Origin: Stenotrophomonas maltophilia
GTDB lineage: Bacteria; Pseudomonadota; Gammaproteobacteria; Xanthomonadales; Xanthomonadaceae
DNA length: 64,000 bases
Reading direction: 5' to 3'
Assembly: GCF_001676385.1 (NCBI RefSeq)
Contig: NZ_LYVJ01000007.1
Span: 1 to 64,000, forward strand
In this document: positions 44,421-55,998 of the stretch, piece after piece
Numbering within the stretch: position 1 is the stretch's first letter
How the letters are laid out: every line of letters starts with the position of its first letter
Notes under the pieces: model-generated
The model's database searches: none
What the model was told of the DNA's origin: nothing
Seen by the model: the letters and a program-made list of their open reading frames with translations, nothing else
Made by a program: the position numbers and the translations under genes

Positions 44421-47153
44421 TCAGCTCAGCTGGCCGTGGCAGTGCTTGTACTTCTTGCCACTGCCACACGGGCACGGATCATTGCGGCCGATCTTCGGCT
44501 CGTCGCGCTGCAGCTGCGCAACGCCCTGCTGGGCAGCCTGCACCTGTGCGGCCTCCTCGTCGGCGCTGTAACCGCCCGCGTCCTGGTGCTGGAACTGAGA
44601 CTGGCGCAGGCGCGCTTCGGCCTGCTGGCGCTCGGCCGCTTCCAATGCCTGCACTTCCTCGTCGCTGCGGATGCGCACGCGCGACAGCAGGGTCACCACT
44701 TCGCGCTTGACGTTCTCCAGCATGTCCGAGAACAGCTCGAACGCTTCCTTCTTGTATTCCTGCTTCGGCTGCTTCTGCGCGTAACCGCGCAGGTAGATGC
44801 CCTGGCGCAGGTAATCCATGCGCGCCAGGTGCTCCTTCCAGCTCTGGTCCAGCACGGTCAACATGACGTGCTTCTCCAGCGCGCGCATGGTTTCCTCGCC
44901 GATACCGGCCTCCTTCTCGGCGAAATGCTGGTTGACGCGCTCCTGGACCTTGGCGGCAATGGCCTCGGCATCCAGCTCCTCGTGCTCCTTGACCAGGTCG
45001 GTCAGCGACATCTGCAGGCCGAAGTCGGACTCCAGGGTCGCCTCCAGGCCACGCAGGTCCCACTGCTCGTCGATCGAGTTCGGCGGCACGAAGCGGGCAA
45101 CCACGTCGAAGATCACGTCGTCGCGGATGCCATCGACGTTGTCCTTCACCGATTCGGCATCCAGCAGTTCGTCGCGCTGGGCGTAGATCACCTTGCGCTG
45201 GTCGTTGTTGACGTCGTCGAAGTCCAGCAGGTTCTTGCGGATGTCGAAGTTGTGGGCCTCGACCTTGCGCTGCGCCTTTTCGATCTGGCGGCTGACCAGG
45301 CGGTCTTCGATGACGTCGTCTTCCTTCATGCCCATCATGCGCATGGCCTTCTGCACCCAGTCGGAGGCGAAGATGCGCATCAGGTTGTCTTCCAGCGACA
45401 GGTAGAAGCGGGACGAGCCCGGATCTCCCTGGCGACCCGAACGGCCACGCAGCTGGTTGTCGATACGGCGCGACTCATGGCGCTCGGTGCCGACGATGTG
45501 CAGGCCGCCGGCGGCCTTCACGGCCTCGTGGCGCTTCTGCCAGTCGGCCTTGACCGCAGCCTTCTGCTCGTCGGTCGCGTCCTCGCCCAGCGCGTGGATC
45601 TCCGCTTCCAGCGAGCCCCCCAGCACGATGTCGGTACCACGGCCGGCCATGTTGGTGGCGATGGTCACCGCACCCGGGCGGCCGGCGTTGGCGACGATGG
45701 TCGCTTCGCGGTCGTGCTGCTTGGCATTGAGCACTTCGTGCTTCACGCCGGCCTTGCGCAGGTGCTCGGACAGCATCTCCGAGGTTTCGATCGAGGTGGT
45801 ACCGACCAGCACCGGCTGGCCGCGCTTGGCGCACTCTTCGATGTCGGCCAGCACCGCATTGAACTTGCCCTTGCGGTTGAGGAACACCTGGTCCGGGCTG
45901 TCCTTGCGGATGGTCGGGCGGTTGGTCGGAATCACCACCACTTCCAGGCCATAGATGCTCTGGAACTCGAACGCTTCGGTATCTGCCGTACCGGTCATGC
46001 CGGACAGCTTCCTGTACATGCGGAACAGGTTCTGGAAGGTGATGCTGGCCAGCGTCTGGTTCTCGCGCTGCACCGGCACGCCTTCCTTTGCTTCCACCGC
46101 CTGGTGCAGGCCGTCGGACCAGCGGCGACCGGCCAGGGTGCGGCCGGTGAATTCGTCGACGATGACCACTTCGCCGTCGCGCACGATGTAATCCACGTCG
46201 CGCTGGTAGATCGCGTGCGCGCGCAATGCGGCGTTGAGATGGTGGACCACGGTCAGGTTCTGCGCCGCGTACAGGCCTTCGGTCTCTGCATTGAGGATGC
46301 CGGCTTCCACCAGCAGTTGCTCAGCGTGCTCCATGCCCGCTTCGGACAGGTGCACCTGCTTGCCCTTCTCATCGACCCAGAAATCGCCTTCGCCGTCCTC
46401 GCTCTCCTGCTTGACCAGGTGCGGCACGACACGGTTGACGCGGATGTACAGCTCCGGGGAGTCGTCGGCTGGACCGGAAATGATCAGCGGGGTACGCGCT
46501 TCGTCGATCAGGATCGAGTCGACTTCGTCGACGATGGCGTAATGCAGGCCGCGCTGGTAGCGGTCGGCCTTGGACAGCGCCATGTTGTCGCGCAGGTAGT
46601 CGAAGCCGAATTCGTTGTTGGTGCCGTAAGTGATGTCTGCGGCATAGGCTTCGCGCTTGTCGCTGTGCGGCATGCCCGGGTACACCACGCCCACGCTCAG
46701 GCCCAGCCAGTTGTACAGCTTGCCCATCTGCGCAGCGTCGCGGCGGGCCAGGTAATCGTTCACGGTGACCACGTGCACGCCCTTGCCTTCCAGTGCATTG
46801 AGGTACACCGGCAGGGTCGCCACCAGGGTCTTGCCTTCACCGGTGCGCATTTCCGCGATCTTGCCCAGGTGAAGCACCATGCCGCCGATCAGCTGCACGT
46901 CGTAGTGGCGCATGCCCAGCACGCGGCGGCCTGCTTCGCGGCAGACCGCGAAGGCTTCCGGCAGCACCTTGTCCAGGGCTTCGCCGGCGGCGATGCGCTG
47001 CTTGAACTCCGGCGTCTTGGCCTGAAGCTGCTCGTCGGAAAGCTTCTCGATCTCCGGCTCCAGCGCATTGATCTTGGCGACGATGCGGTTGAGCTGGCGC
47101 AGCTGTCGTTCATTACGACTGCCAAAGACGCGGGTAAGCAGGCTGTTGATCAT
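44421..47153 (-). CDS. secA: Preprotein translocase ATPase SecA
   Basis: This 910-residue motor drives unfolded proteins through SecYEG using ATP. The start [19 protein letters not shown] is canonical. Walker A MRTGEGKT lies near residues 102-109, the DEAD-like Walker B is [17 protein letters not shown], and [12 protein letters not shown] is motif VI. The preprotein cross-linking domain, helical wing and scaffold follow. The C-terminal SEC-C zinc site is [19 protein letters not shown]. Length matches other Xanthomonadaceae. It lies between the mutT fusion and the M23 peptidase gene on the same strand. Confidence 0.97.
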   Translation of the reverse strand: MINSLLTRVFGSRNERQLRQLNRIVAKINALEPEIEKLSDEQLQAKTPEFKQRIAAGEALDKVLPEAFAVCREAGRRVLGMRHYDVQLIGGMVLHLGKIAEMRTGEGKTLVATLPVYLNALEGKGVHVVTVNDYLARRDAAQMGKLYNWLGLSVGVVYPGMPHSDKREAYAADITYGTNNEFGFDYLRDNMALSKADRYQRGLHYAIVDEVDSILIDEARTPLIISGPADDSPELYIRVNRVVPHLVKQESEDGEGDFWVDEKGKQVHLSEAGMEHAEQLLVEAGILNAETEGLYAAQNLTVVHHLNAALRAHAIYQRDVDYIVRDGEVVIVDEFTGRTLAGRRWSDGLHQAVEAKEGVPVQRENQTLASITFQNLFRMYRKLSGMTGTADTEAFEFQSIYGLEVVVIPTNRPTIRKDSPDQVFLNRKGKFNAVLADIEECAKRGQPVLVGTTSIETSEMLSEHLRKAGVKHEVLNAKQHDREATIVANAGRPGAVTIATNMAGRGTDIVLGGSLEAEIHALGEDATDEQKAAVKADWQKRHEAVKAAGGLHIVGTERHESRRIDNQLRGRSGRQGDPGSSRFYLSLEDNLMRIFASDWVQKAMRMMGMKEDDVIEDRLVSRQIEKAQRKVEAHNFDIRKNLLDFDDVNNDQRKVIYAQRDELLDAESVKDNVDGIRDDVIFDVVARFVPPNSIDEQWDLRGLEATLESDFGLQMSLTDLVKEHEELDAEAIAAKVQERVNQHFAEKEAGIGEETMRALEKHVMLTVLDQSWKEHLARMDYLRQGIYLRGYAQKQPKQEYKKEAFELFSDMLENVKREVVTLLSRVRIRSDEEVQALEAAERQQAEARLRQSQFQHQDAGGYSADEEAAQVQAAQQGVAQLQRDEPKIGRNDPCPCGSGKKYKHCHGQLS

Positions 47154-47212
47154 TGAAGGAACCGGGTTGGATGGACACGACGCCCGGCCTCCCCCTGGGG
47201 ATCCGTCCGCCG

Positions 47213-47241
47213 CAAACGAAACAGGGCGCCTGGCGCCCTGT
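47213..47241 (-). terminator. Putative terminator after the M23 peptidase gene
   Basis: A near-perfect palindrome ACAGGGCGCCAGGCGCCCTGT (one loop base) is followed on the minus strand by TTCGTTTG. It lies between the M23 stop (47363) and the secA start. Confidence 0.65.
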
Positions 47242-47310
47242 CGATGGCAACACCCATTGTAGCTTGGGACGGCCGGCTGAGGTTTCAACCCTTCGGCGAT
47301 GGGTCGGATC

Positions 47311-47353
47311 GGGGTCGGATCCCATTCGCCATGGCGAACGGGCTCTGACACCC
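47311..47353 (-). repeat. GGGGTCAGAGCCC-type repeat, copy 4 (inverted)
   Basis: Read on the minus strand: GTCAGAGCCC-gttcgccatggcgaat-GGGATCCGACCCC. The inner stem GTTCGCC/GGCGAAT differs from the other copies but still pairs. Confidence 0.7.
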
Positions 47354-47362
47354 GACCAGCGT

Positions 47363-48318
47363 TCAGCCGCGGCTGACGCGGCCGACCGGCGTATTGCCGC
47401 CGTCGCCGAGGAACTTGCGCGGATTGACCACGTTGCCGTTTTCCCAGACCTCGAAGTGCACGTGGGCACCGGTCGAGCGGCCGGTGGAACCGGCCTTGGC
47501 CACTTCCTGGCCGGCACGGACCAGGTCGCCGGCCTTCACCACCAGGCGCGAATTGTGCGCATAGCGGGTGACATAGCCATTGCCATGATCGACGTCGACC
47601 ACGTTGCCGTAACCGCCCTTCACGCCGGCGAAGCTGACCACACCGTCAGCCACCGCCATCACCGGGTCACCGACACGTGCATGGAAGTCCATGCCCTTGT
47701 GGGTAGCGGCACCGCGGCCGAACGGGTCGGCACGGGTGCCGAACCCGAAGTCACATAGCTGTTGCGGATCGGCATGCGCGACGGCACGGCGTTCTGCTGC
47801 AGCTGGTGGTCGAACATCAGCGACTCCATTACCGACAGCTGGCGGCCCGAAGCAGCGAAACGCTGCTCCAGCACCTGTAAGTCGGCGTTGACGTCCTTGA
47901 CCGGAATGTCTTCGGTCGTGCCGCCGGCGTCGCCATCACCGAGGCCCGGGGTCTCGTTGAAGTCGAACTCGCCATCTTCCAGCTTGCCCATCTGGGTCAG
48001 CCGTTCGCCAAGCGCGTTCAGCCGGGTGGCCTGGGCCTGCAGTTCGCCGAGGCGCGCGGCCAGGGCGTTGACCTGGGTCTGCGCGTCGCGCCTGACCTTG
48101 GCCAGCTCCGCTTCCTGGCGCTCGACCTTGGCCTGCAGGCGCGAATCATTCAGCGCGCTGGCGCCAATGCCACCGGCAAGGCCGATAATGCAGCCTACCC
48201 CGAGCACGCTGCCCAGCAGGGCGCGGGGGCGGTCCTCGAAATAGAACCGCAAACGCGTGATCGGCGACGACCTGCCCTGCCCTTCACGCGTTTTGATTAC
48301 GATCTTTTTGAATGCCAT
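47363..48318 (-). CDS. M23 family murein metallopeptidase (frameshifted in this sequence)
   Basis: This protein of about 318 residues has a basic cytoplasmic N-terminus, one membrane anchor (about residues 33-55, [24 protein letters not shown]), a coiled coil (about 58-115, [30 protein letters not shown]), and a C-terminal LytM/M23 domain. Metal ligands are in [10 protein letters not shown] (H-x3-D) and [12 protein letters not shown] (HxH). The frame breaks near 47744; adding one G gives [21 protein letters not shown]. It cleaves or regulates cell-wall cross-links at the periplasmic face. It is divergent from dciA with 12 bp between starts. Confidence 0.87.
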
Positions 48319-48330
48319 CAGTGAGTTTTC

Positions 48331-48780
48331 ATGTCTGAGCCGAAATCCAGCGTTCGCCCCGCGTCAGTGCCGAAGCCGGCACTGGATGCGGTGATGGCGG
48401 ACAAAAGCGGAAACCCGCTGCGGCGTGCCCTGTGGCTCGACGCGCTGGACCGTCAGTTGCGCCCCCAGTTGCCGCCCGCTCTGCGCAGCCGTTGCCGGCT
48501 GGCCAATGTGGACGGGGAACACCTCGTTTTTCTCGTCGAATCCCCCGTCTGGCATGCCAAGCTGCGGCTTGCCGAGGCCCAGGTGATCGACGCGGCCCGT
48601 TCCATCGGGCTGAAGGCCACCAAGGTGACCATCAAGACTGCGTCATCCACTCCCCCCCGCTCCCCAGCGGTCGACAACCGGAATGGCCCCCACGCAGTTT
48701 CAGCCGCCACGCACAAAGGGCTACGCGACGCCTTGGCTTGCCTGCAGGACGTTCCTTCGAAACCGAAAAAACGGTCCTGA
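48331..48780 (+). CDS. dciA: DciA-type DnaB helicase loader (DUF721)
   Basis: This 149-residue protein carries a DUF721 domain: RRALWLDALDRQLRPQLPPALRSRCRLANVDGEHLVFLVESPVWHAKLRLAEAQVI (about residues 31-86). DciA recruits the replicative helicase DnaB to origins in most bacteria that lack DnaC. The lpxC-dciA-M23-secA neighbourhood is the same as in Pseudomonas and supports the call. The last 40 residues are a basic, low-complexity tail. Confidence 0.82.
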   Translation: MSEPKSSVRPASVPKPALDAVMADKSGNPLRRALWLDALDRQLRPQLPPALRSRCRLANVDGEHLVFLVESPVWHAKLRLAEAQVIDAARSIGLKATKVTIKTASSTPPRSPAVDNRNGPHAVSAATHKGLRDALACLQDVPSKPKKRS

Positions 48781-48879
48781 CGACAGCGGAGCATCCGGCT
48801 CCGCTCCCCGTCGCGCGTGTCTCCACGGCGTGAAACATTTCGGGGGCCGGGTCGCATCCTAGCGACCAACCGGGGGCCT

Positions 48880-48960
48880 GTCGTTAGATTGAAGTTAATA
48901 TAACGTTAAATTCAGGCTTCAGATTCGTCGGATTCACAAAACCGTGACTTCGAACCGGAC
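48880..48960. other. AT-rich island between dciA and lpxC
   Basis: In a region of very high GC, TTGAAGTTAATATAACGTTA (48889 on) and nearby bases are AT-rich and partly palindromic (GTTAATATAAC). No gene fits the 282-bp gap 48781-49062. A promoter for a short transcript ending at the 49011-49037 terminator is possible but unproven. Confidence 0.35.
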
Positions 48961-49010
48961 TTGCGGATCCTCAAGTACGCTGAATACGTTGATGGCATGC
49001 GAAACAACAA

Positions 49011-49041
49011 CGCCGCCCTCGAAGGCGGCGCTTTTGTCTTT
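49011..49041. terminator. Bidirectional terminator between dciA and lpxC
   Basis: CGCCGCC-ctcgaa-GGCGGCG is followed on the plus strand by CTTTTGTCTTT; on the minus strand it is followed by TTGTTT. It lies about 20 bp past the lpxC stop. Confidence 0.82.
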
Positions 49042-49062
49042 CAATTCAATAACCTGCACCGC

Positions 49063-49974
49063 TCAGGCGTAGGCAGGCGCGCCGTACTCGACCGGCGCCG
49101 GCGTGGCAGGCGAATCGAAGCTGACCCATTCCCAGGCGGTCGCATCGGCCATCAGCGCGCGCACCAGCTTGTTGTTGAGTGCGTGGCCGGACTTGAAACC
49201 CTCGTAGGCACCCAGCACCTGGCCACCGGCCAGATAGAGGTCACCGATCGCGTCGAGGATCTTGTGCCGGACGAACTCGTCGGCGTAGCGCAGGCCGTCT
49301 TCGTTGAGCACCCGGAATTCGTCAAGCACGATGGCGTTGTCCATCGAACCGCCCAGGCCCAGGTTGCGCTCGCGCATGTATTCCAGGTCGCGCATGAAAC
49401 CGAAAGTGCGCGCGCGGGAGATTTCCTTGGTGTAGGCCAGCGTCGAGAACTCGATTTCCTGGCGGGACTGCTTGGCCGGAATCATCGGATGATCGAACTG
49501 GATGGTGAAGCCCAGCTTGTAGCCCTCGTACGGGGTGAAGCGGGCCACCTTGTCGCCCTCGGTGACCTCCACGGTCTTCAGCACGCGGATGAAGCGCTTG
49601 GGCGCCTCCTGTTCCACGATGCCGGCCGACTGCAGCAGGAACACGAACGGGCCGGCCGAACCGTCCATGATCGGCAGCTCGGCCGAAGACAGTTCGACGA
49701 TGATGTTGTCCACGCCGAGGCCGGCCAGCGCCGACATCAGGTGTTCGACGGTCTGGATCTTGGCGTCGTTGCAGGTCAGGCCGGTGCACAGCGTCACTTC
49801 AGTGACCAGCTCGGCCTTGGCCGGCACTTCCACCACCGGGTCCAGGTCCACGCGGCGGAACACGATGCCATGATTGACCGGTGCCGGGCGCAGGGTCATG
49901 TAGACCTTGTCGCCACTGTGCAGGCCAACGCCGGTGGCGCGGATCGTGTTCTTGAGGGTGCGTTGCTGGATCAT
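49063..49974 (-). CDS. lpxC: UDP-3-O-acyl-N-acetylglucosamine deacetylase
   Basis: This 303-residue zinc enzyme carries out the committed step of lipid A synthesis. Start [21 protein letters not shown] is canonical. Zinc and catalytic residues lie in [15 protein letters not shown] (His near 79), [17 protein letters not shown] (His/Asp near 238-242) and [12 protein letters not shown] (His near 265). It is the last gene of the dcw cluster, 205 bp from ftsZ with a GC hairpin between; a TGTTAATCT on the minus strand upstream may be an extended -10 for its own promoter. Confidence 0.96.
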   Translation of the reverse strand: MIQQRTLKNTIRATGVGLHSGDKVYMTLRPAPVNHGIVFRRVDLDPVVEVPAKAELVTEVTLCTGLTCNDAKIQTVEHLMSALAGLGVDNIIVELSSAELPIMDGSAGPFVFLLQSAGIVEQEAPKRFIRVLKTVEVTEGDKVARFTPYEGYKLGFTIQFDHPMIPAKQSRQEIEFSTLAYTKEISRARTFGFMRDLEYMRERNLGLGGSMDNAIVLDEFRVLNEDGLRYADEFVRHKILDAIGDLYLAGGQVLGAYEGFKSGHALNNKLVRALMADATAWEWVSFDSPATPAPVEYGAPAYA

Positions 49975-50096
49975 GGGGATGGACCGGAAGTGACACATCA
50001 GATTAACACGCGCCTCCCCCTACACTGGCTGAAACGCCAGTGACCGCCGCCGGCAGGGCATGCCGGCACGCGGGTGGAACGCGCGCTCAAGCGGGG

Positions 50097-50120
50097 CGCC
50101 GGGCCCATCCTGGCCCGGCG
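50097..50120 (-). terminator. GC hairpin in the ftsZ-lpxC gap
   Basis: CGCCGGGCC-catcct-GGCCCGGCG with no T-tract, about 60 bp past the ftsZ stop. It may partly separate ftsZ from lpxC transcription or stabilise the ftsZ mRNA end. Confidence 0.4.
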
Positions 50121-50179
50121 TCCGCGTATTCAGGACATGGTGGTGCGACCCGGAGAGGACAAGCCCCGGGCGGCCCCGC

Positions 50180-51415
50180 TCAGTCCGCCTGGCGGCGCAG
50201 GAAGGCCGGGATGTCCAGGTAATCGTTCGGCAGTTCCGCTGCCGCCGGTGCCGAAGAGGCACCCACCGACGATGCGGAGGCGGCGGCGGTATCGCTGCTG
50301 GCACGCCGCAGGCCCAGGCCCACGCCTCCAACGGCCTTGGACACGGCGTCACCGCCGTTGTCGAAATCGCCGAACTCCGGCTGGCCGGTGGTGGCGTTGC
50401 GCACCAGCTTGATCGGTGCGCGCTCGCCCGGACGCTGGCTCTTGCTGCTTGCCACGCGGTTCAGGCCGGTGGCGACCACCGTCACGCGCACCTCGTCCTG
50501 CATGTCCGGATCCAGAACGGTGCCGACCACGACCGTGGCGTCCTCGGAGGCGAATCCATCAATGGTGCGACCGATTTCGTCGAACTCGGCCATGGTGAAG
50601 TCGGCGCCGGCGGTGATGTTGACCAGGATGCCGTTGGCACCGGCCAGGTTCACGTCGTCCAGCAGCGGATTCTGGATCGCAGCCTCGGCAGCGGCCTGGG
50701 CACGGTCATCGCCGCGGGCGGTGCCGGTACCCATCATCGCCAGGCCCATTTCGGACATGACGGTGCGCACGTCGGCGAAGTCGACGTTGATCAGGCCCGG
50801 GCGCACGATCAGGTCGGCAATGCCCTGCACGGCGCCCTGCAGCACGTCGTTGGCGGCACGGAAGGCCTGGATCATGGTCGCGTTGCGGCCCAGCACGGTG
50901 ATCAGCTTCTCGTTCGGGATGGTGATCAGCGAGTCGCAGTGCTGGCTCAGCTCCTCGATGCCCTTCAGTGCCACCTGCATGCGGCGACGGCCTTCGAACG
51001 GGAACGGCTTGGTGACCACGGCCACGGTCAGGATGCCCATTTCCTTGGCCAGCTGCGCCACCACCGGCGCGGCGCCGGTACCGGTGCCACCGCCCATGCC
51101 GGCGGTGATGAACACCATGTCCGCCCCCTGCAGGGCATCCATGATGCGCTCACGGTCCTCCAGCGCGGCCTGGCGGCCGACTTCCGGGTTCGCACCAGCG
51201 CCCAGGCCCTTGGTCACGTTGGTGCCCAGCTGCAGCTGCAGCTTGGCGCCACAATTCTTGATGGCCTGCGAGTCGGTGTTGGCGGTGATGAATTCCACGC
51301 CGTCCACCGCCGAGTTGACCATGTGCGCCACGGCGTTGCCGCCGCCGCCGCCCACGCCAACCACCTTGATCACCGCATTGGGTGCCATCTTTTCGATCAG
51401 TTCAAAATGCGCCAT
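50180..51415 (-). CDS. ftsZ: Cell division protein FtsZ
   Basis: This 411-residue tubulin-like GTPase forms the Z ring at midcell. The GTP-binding signature [18 protein letters not shown] lies near residue 105, and the T7 loop [15 protein letters not shown] near 205. A low-complexity linker (about residues 320-395) follows, then the conserved C-terminal peptide [12 protein letters not shown] that binds FtsA and ZipA. GAGGA precedes ATG 51415. It is next to ftsA (170-bp gap) in the dcw order. Confidence 0.97.
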   Translation of the reverse strand: MAHFELIEKMAPNAVIKVVGVGGGGGNAVAHMVNSAVDGVEFITANTDSQAIKNCGAKLQLQLGTNVTKGLGAGANPEVGRQAALEDRERIMDALQGADMVFITAGMGGGTGTGAAPVVAQLAKEMGILTVAVVTKPFPFEGRRRMQVALKGIEELSQHCDSLITIPNEKLITVLGRNATMIQAFRAANDVLQGAVQGIADLIVRPGLINVDFADVRTVMSEMGLAMMGTGTARGDDRAQAAAEAAIQNPLLDDVNLAGANGILVNITAGADFTMAEFDEIGRTIDGFASEDATVVVGTVLDPDMQDEVRVTVVATGLNRVASSKSQRPGERAPIKLVRNATTGQPEFGDFDNGGDAVSKAVGGVGLGLRRASSDTAAASASSVGASSAPAAAELPNDYLDIPAFLRRQAD

Positions 51416-51585
51416 GTCCGTGTCCTCGTTGTATCCGCTTTGGCTGGCATGGGCATTCGGGCATCCTGCCGTCCTGCTGCATGCCGACGTTGCGGCTGTG
51501 TGGGTTGTGTGTTGCCAGTGTTGCGTTGTGATGCAGGTACTGCGGGTGTTGCGCCCGGGCAATGCCCGGTCTTGCCGGTGCCGCG

Positions 51586-52821
51586 TCAGAACTCGCCGCG
51601 GAACCAGGTCTTGAGCTTCTTGAACATGCTTCCAGCGCGCCCGGTCGGCAGTGTCGGCCGCCGCGGGTGTTCGATCTGGCTGCCCATCAGCAGCAGGCCC
51701 ACGCCGGTGGCATGCACCGGGTTGCCGACCACTTCGCCGAGGCCGGTGACGTGCTGGGGGATCCCCACGCGCACCGGCATCTGCAGCATTTCCTCGGCCA
51801 GTTCGACCACGCCCTCCATCTTCGAGGCGCCACCGGTCAGCACCATGCCGGCGCGTACCAGTTCCTCGAAACCGGAACGGCGCAGTTCGGCCTGCACCAT
51901 CTCGAAGATCTCCTCGTAGCGGCCCTGCACCGCCTGCGCCAGCGAGTGGCGTGGCATGCGGCGCGGCGGGCGGTCACCCACCGACGGCACCTGGATGCTT
52001 TCTTCGGCGGTTGCCAACTGGGCCAGTGCGCAGGCGTAGCGCACCTTGATCTGCTCGGCTTCCGGCGTCGGCGTGCGCAGCATGTGCGCGATGTCATTGG
52101 TCACGTGGTCGCCGGCGATCGGCAGCGACGCGGTGTGGCAGATCGCGCCCTGCACGAACACCGCGATATCGGTGGTACCGGCGCCCATATCGACCAGCAC
52201 CACGCCGAGCTCGCGCTCGTCGGCGGTCAGTACCGCCACGCTGGAGGCCAGCGAGGACAGCACCAGGTCGTCCACCTGCAGGCCACAGCGCTGCACGCAC
52301 TTGCTGATGTTGGCCGCCGCCGACTGCGCGCACACCACCAGGTGCGCGTGCACTTCCAGGCGCACGCCGGTCATGCCGACCGGATTGCGGATACCTTCCT
52401 GCGAATCGTCCAGCACGTATTCGCGCGGGATCGCGTGCAGGATCTTCTGGTCGGCCGGGATCGCCACCGCCTTGGCCGCGTCAAGCACGCGGTCCAGGTC
52501 GCCCCAGGTCACTTCGCCGTCGCGGATCGGCACGATGCCCGGCGAGTTCTTGCACTGCACATGGTTGCCGGAGATCGAGGCGTAGACCGAGCGGATCTCG
52601 CAGCCGGCCATCAGCTCGGCTTCCTCCACCGCGCGCTGGATCGACTGCACGGTCGATTCGATGTCCACCACCACGCCGCGCTTCAGGCCGCGCGATTCAT
52701 GCGAGCCGATGCCGATCACTTCGATCGGATTGCCCGGCGAATACTCGCCCACCAGCGCCACCACCTTGGAGGTGCCGATGTCCAGGCCAACGATCAGCGA
52801 TTTGTCACCCTTGCGATTCAT
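51586..52821 (-). CDS. ftsA: Cell division protein FtsA
   Basis: This 411-residue actin-like ATPase anchors FtsZ to the membrane. Motifs are [16 protein letters not shown] (phosphate 1), [15 protein letters not shown] (phosphate 2) and [18 protein letters not shown] (adenosine). The inserted 1C domain (residues 85-165) is present. It ends in the amphipathic membrane-targeting helix [13 protein letters not shown]. It overlaps the ftsQ stop by 4 bp. Confidence 0.96.
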   Translation of the reverse strand: MNRKGDKSLIVGLDIGTSKVVALVGEYSPGNPIEVIGIGSHESRGLKRGVVVDIESTVQSIQRAVEEAELMAGCEIRSVYASISGNHVQCKNSPGIVPIRDGEVTWGDLDRVLDAAKAVAIPADQKILHAIPREYVLDDSQEGIRNPVGMTGVRLEVHAHLVVCAQSAAANISKCVQRCGLQVDDLVLSSLASSVAVLTADERELGVVLVDMGAGTTDIAVFVQGAICHTASLPIAGDHVTNDIAHMLRTPTPEAEQIKVRYACALAQLATAEESIQVPSVGDRPPRRMPRHSLAQAVQGRYEEIFEMVQAELRRSGFEELVRAGMVLTGGASKMEGVVELAEEMLQMPVRVGIPQHVTGLGEVVGNPVHATGVGLLLMGSQIEHPRRPTLPTGRAGSMFKKLKTWFRGEF

Positions 52822-53567
52822 GTCCTTTCCTGCGTGCTTCTGGCCGGGGTCGCCGGCGTTTTCGCCGGCGTGGCCGGGGTACCCCAGCTCAGCGTGAAAC
52901 CATTGGTATAACGGAGGTCGGCGCGCTCGATGGGCGCGTCCTGGCGGTTGAGCTGCGGCAGCACCTTGACGAAGCGCTGCAGGCGCGAGCGCGCGTCGTC
53001 ACGGCCAACCACCACTTCGGTGCCATTGCTCAGCACCAGCGACCAGCTGCCCCGCGCATCCATCGTCACCCCGCGCACGTCCACGCCGGCCGGTGCGAAC
53101 AAGGCACGCGAATCGCTGTACAACTTCATCACCTCTCCGGTCTGGCTGTCCGGGCCATCCAGTTCGGGCAGGGCCAGGTCGGCCAGCTTTTTCGGCGTGG
53201 GAAACAGCTTGCCCTGCTCCGACAGCAGGCGATCGTTGCCCCAGCGCGCGAATGGCTTGTGCTCGACCAGCGTCACCTCCAGCACGTCCGGCCACTGCTT
53301 GCGCACCTGCGCGCTTTCCACCCACGGCAGCTTTTCCAGCGCATCCTGGGCATCCTGCAGCTTGACGGCGAAGAAGCCGGCACGTGCATACGGCAGCAGC
53401 ACCTGCTGCAACTGTTCAGCCGGCACCCGCTTGAACTCGGCGTGCACGCGCAGCTTCGCCAGCGGCCAGCGCTCGGCGCCGACCCAGCCGTTGACCACCG
53501 CCACGATCGGCAGTGCAACCACCGACAGCGCCAACAGCCAGACGAAGATGCGCAGCACCGCGTTCAT
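52818..53567 (-). CDS. ftsQ: Cell division protein FtsQ
   Basis: This 249-residue bitopic division protein has one membrane helix (about residues 5-25), a POTRA domain ([24 protein letters not shown]... [31 protein letters not shown]) and a beta domain. It links FtsB/FtsL to the divisome in the periplasm. ATG 53567 overlaps the ddlB stop by 4 bp. The last 15 residues ([15 protein letters not shown]) are a Thr/Pro/Ala repeat. Confidence 0.93.
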   Translation of the reverse strand: MNAVLRIFVWLLALSVVALPIVAVVNGWVGAERWPLAKLRVHAEFKRVPAEQLQQVLLPYARAGFFAVKLQDAQDALEKLPWVESAQVRKQWPDVLEVTLVEHKPFARWGNDRLLSEQGKLFPTPKKLADLALPELDGPDSQTGEVMKLYSDSRALFAPAGVDVRGVTMDARGSWSLVLSNGTEVVVGRDDARSRLQRFVKVLPQLNRQDAPIERADLRYTNGFTLSWGTPATPAKTPATPARSTQERT

Positions 53568-54526
53568 GCGTGCGAGGCCTCCAGGGTCTGCTCCAGCACG
53601 CGCCACACCAGTTCCTCGAAGCCGACGCCGGCCTCGCGCGCCGCCTTGGGCACCAGCGAGTGGCTGGTCATGCCCGGCGCGGTGTTCACTTCCAGCAGGA
53701 AGAAGCGGCCACTGCTGCGGTCGCGCATCACATCCACGCGGCCCCAGCCGCGGCAGCCAGCAGCCTGGAACGCGGCCAGCGCGATGCGGCGGATCTCGTC
53801 CTCGGCCTCACCTTCCAGCCCCGGGCACAAGTACTGGGTGTCTTCGGCGATGTACTTGGCGTTGTAGTCGTACCACTGGCCCTTGGGCACGATACGGATC
53901 GACGGCAGTGCGATGTCACCCAGGATGGCCACGGTCAGTTCGTCCCCGACCACCATCTGCTCCATCAGCAGCTGGCCGTCGTAGCGCGCAGCCAGGGCCA
54001 CGGCGTCGTCCAGCCCGGTTTCGTCGGTGACCCGGCTGATGCCCACGCTGGATCCTTCGTTGGCCGGCTTCACCACCACCGGCAGGCCCAGTTCGGCGGC
54101 CAGCGCATGCACGTTCGATGCGTCCACCTTCCTGTACTGCGGGGTCGGCAGGCCCAACGACAGCCACACCTGCTTGGTGCGGATCTTGTCCATGCTCAGC
54201 GCCGAGCCCAGCACGCCCGAGCCGGTGTACGGCACGCCGAAGGCCTCCATCAGCCCCTGCACGATGCCATCCTCACCGCCACCGTTGTGCCCATGCAGGA
54301 TGTTGAACACGCGGTCGATGCCGCCGGCAGCGAGCGCCCCCGCCAGTGCTGGAATGCCATCCACGGCGAAGGCGTCGACGCCACGCGACTGCAGGGCTTC
54401 AAGCACGTTGCGGCCGGAGTCGAGCGACACCTCGCGTTCGCTGGAGCTGCCGCCGAGCAGCACCGCAACACGGCCGAACACGGCCGGATCGGTCACGCGC
54501 AGCGGCGGGAAGGTCAGTGCGCTCAC
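53564..54526 (-). CDS. ddlB: D-alanine--D-alanine ligase
   Basis: This 320-residue ATP-grasp ligase joins two D-Ala for the peptidoglycan stem. Family blocks are [37 protein letters not shown] (HGxxGEDG), [17 protein letters not shown] and [17 protein letters not shown]. It overlaps murC by 4 bp. Only one Ddl gene is in the window. Confidence 0.95.
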   Translation of the reverse strand: MSALTFPPLRVTDPAVFGRVAVLLGGSSSEREVSLDSGRNVLEALQSRGVDAFAVDGIPALAGALAAGGIDRVFNILHGHNGGGEDGIVQGLMEAFGVPYTGSGVLGSALSMDKIRTKQVWLSLGLPTPQYRKVDASNVHALAAELGLPVVVKPANEGSSVGISRVTDETGLDDAVALAARYDGQLLMEQMVVGDELTVAILGDIALPSIRIVPKGQWYDYNAKYIAEDTQYLCPGLEGEAEDEIRRIALAAFQAAGCRGWGRVDVMRDRSSGRFFLLEVNTAPGMTSHSLVPKAAREAGVGFEELVWRVLEQTLEASHA

Positions 54527-55958
54527 GCCTGGCCCTCCGCCTTGAAGCCTTCCACCGCGATGTGGGTGGCGACGGCGCCGATATCACCCGCCCCCATCAT
54601 CAGCAGCAGGTCACCATCCTGCAGCACGTCCGGCAGCACGCTGGCAAGCTCGGCGGCCTTGCCCACCACCACCGGCTCGCTGCGGCCGCGCGCACGGATG
54701 GCGCGGGCCAGCGCATGCGAGTCGGCACCAGCGATCGGCTCCTCACCGGCCGGGTAGACCTCGCTCAGCACCAGTGCATCGACGCTGGAAAGCACGGCGG
54801 CGAACTTGTCGAACTGGTCGCGGGTGCGGCTGTACCGGTGCGGCTGGAAGGCCACCACCAGGCGCTTGTCGGCCCAACCGCCACGCGCGGCGGCGAACAC
54901 TGCCTCCAGCTCGCTCGGATGGTGGCCGTAGTCGTCGATGATGCGCACCCGGGCACCGCTGGCGGTGGTCACCTCACCCAGGTCGTTGAAGCGACGGCCA
55001 ACGCCGGCGAACCCTTCCAGCGCGCGCGCGATCGCGTCGGGCGCCACGCCCAGCTGCCAACCCACCGCAGCGGCAGCCAGTGCATTGAGCACGTTGTGCC
55101 GGCCCGGCAGTGCCAGCACCACCTCCTGGCTGGTGCCCTGCGGCAGGCGCAGGGTGAAGCGCATGCGCGCACCGTCCTGCACCACGTTCTCGGCACGCAC
55201 GTCCGCCTGCGGGCTCATGCCGTAGCTCATCACGTGGCGCGGGGTCCTGGCGGCCAGTGCGCCACTTCCGGATCATCGATGCACAGCACCGCCAGGCCGT
55301 AGAACGGCAGGCGCTGCAGGAACTCGGCGAACGCCGCCTGCACGCGGGCGAAGTCGTTGCCGTAGTTTTCCAGGTGGTCGGCATCGATGTTGGTGATGAT
55401 CGACATCAGCGGATTCAGGCGCAGGAAGCTGCCATCGCTTTCATCGGCCTCGGCCACCAGCCACTGCCCACCGCCCAGCTTGGCGTTGGCACCGGCGGCG
55501 AGCAGCTGGCCACCGATCACGAAGGTCGGATCCAGGCCGCCTTCGCTCAGCACCGCAGCGGTCAGGCTGGTGGTGGTGGTCTTGCCGTGGGTACCGGCCA
55601 CCGCGATGCCGCGGCGGAAGCGCATCAGCTCGGCCAGCATCGCTGCCCGCGGCATGATCGGGATGCGCTGGCTGCGTGCCTCCATCAGTTCCGGGTTGTC
55701 CTCACGGATAGCACTGGAAACCACCACGCAGTCGGTGCCCAGCACGTTGGCCGCCGAGTGGCCACGCATGATGCGCGCGCCGAGGCTGGCCAGGCGGCGG
55801 GTCGCCACGTTGTCGGCGTTGTCCGAGCCGGACACTTCATAGCCCAGCGTCAGCATCACTTCGGCGATACCGCTCATGCCGGTGCCGCCGATGCCGACGA
55901 AATGCACGCGCGGGAACGCGCGCACCAGGTCGTTGGTGTCGTGCAGGCGGCGGATCAT
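54523..55958 (-). CDS. murC: UDP-N-acetylmuramate--L-alanine ligase (frameshifted in this sequence)
   Basis: This ligase of about 478 residues adds L-Ala to UDP-MurNAc. [17 protein letters not shown] near residue 20 binds the UDP part, [11 protein letters not shown] near 121-131 is the ATP loop, and [14 protein letters not shown] and [14 protein letters not shown] are the further Mur-ligase blocks. The frame breaks near 55260; one added base gives [17 protein letters not shown] and joins both parts. As murC is essential, this is almost surely a base-call error. GAGG lies upstream of ATG 55958. Confidence 0.93.
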
Positions 55959-55998
55959 GCGCGGCCTCGCGCAGGGCAGGCGCGGTGGCATGCCTTCT

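Noticed and set aside
44298..47156. Very long open frame (over 950 codons) opposite secA
   Set aside because: It is antisense to a clear secA with the wrong composition (rich in His, Gln, Val, Ala). Long shadow frames are expected at this GC content. Similar frames opposite the TonB receptor (12858-16082), ybbP (9114-11831), ftsA and metK were dropped for the same reason.
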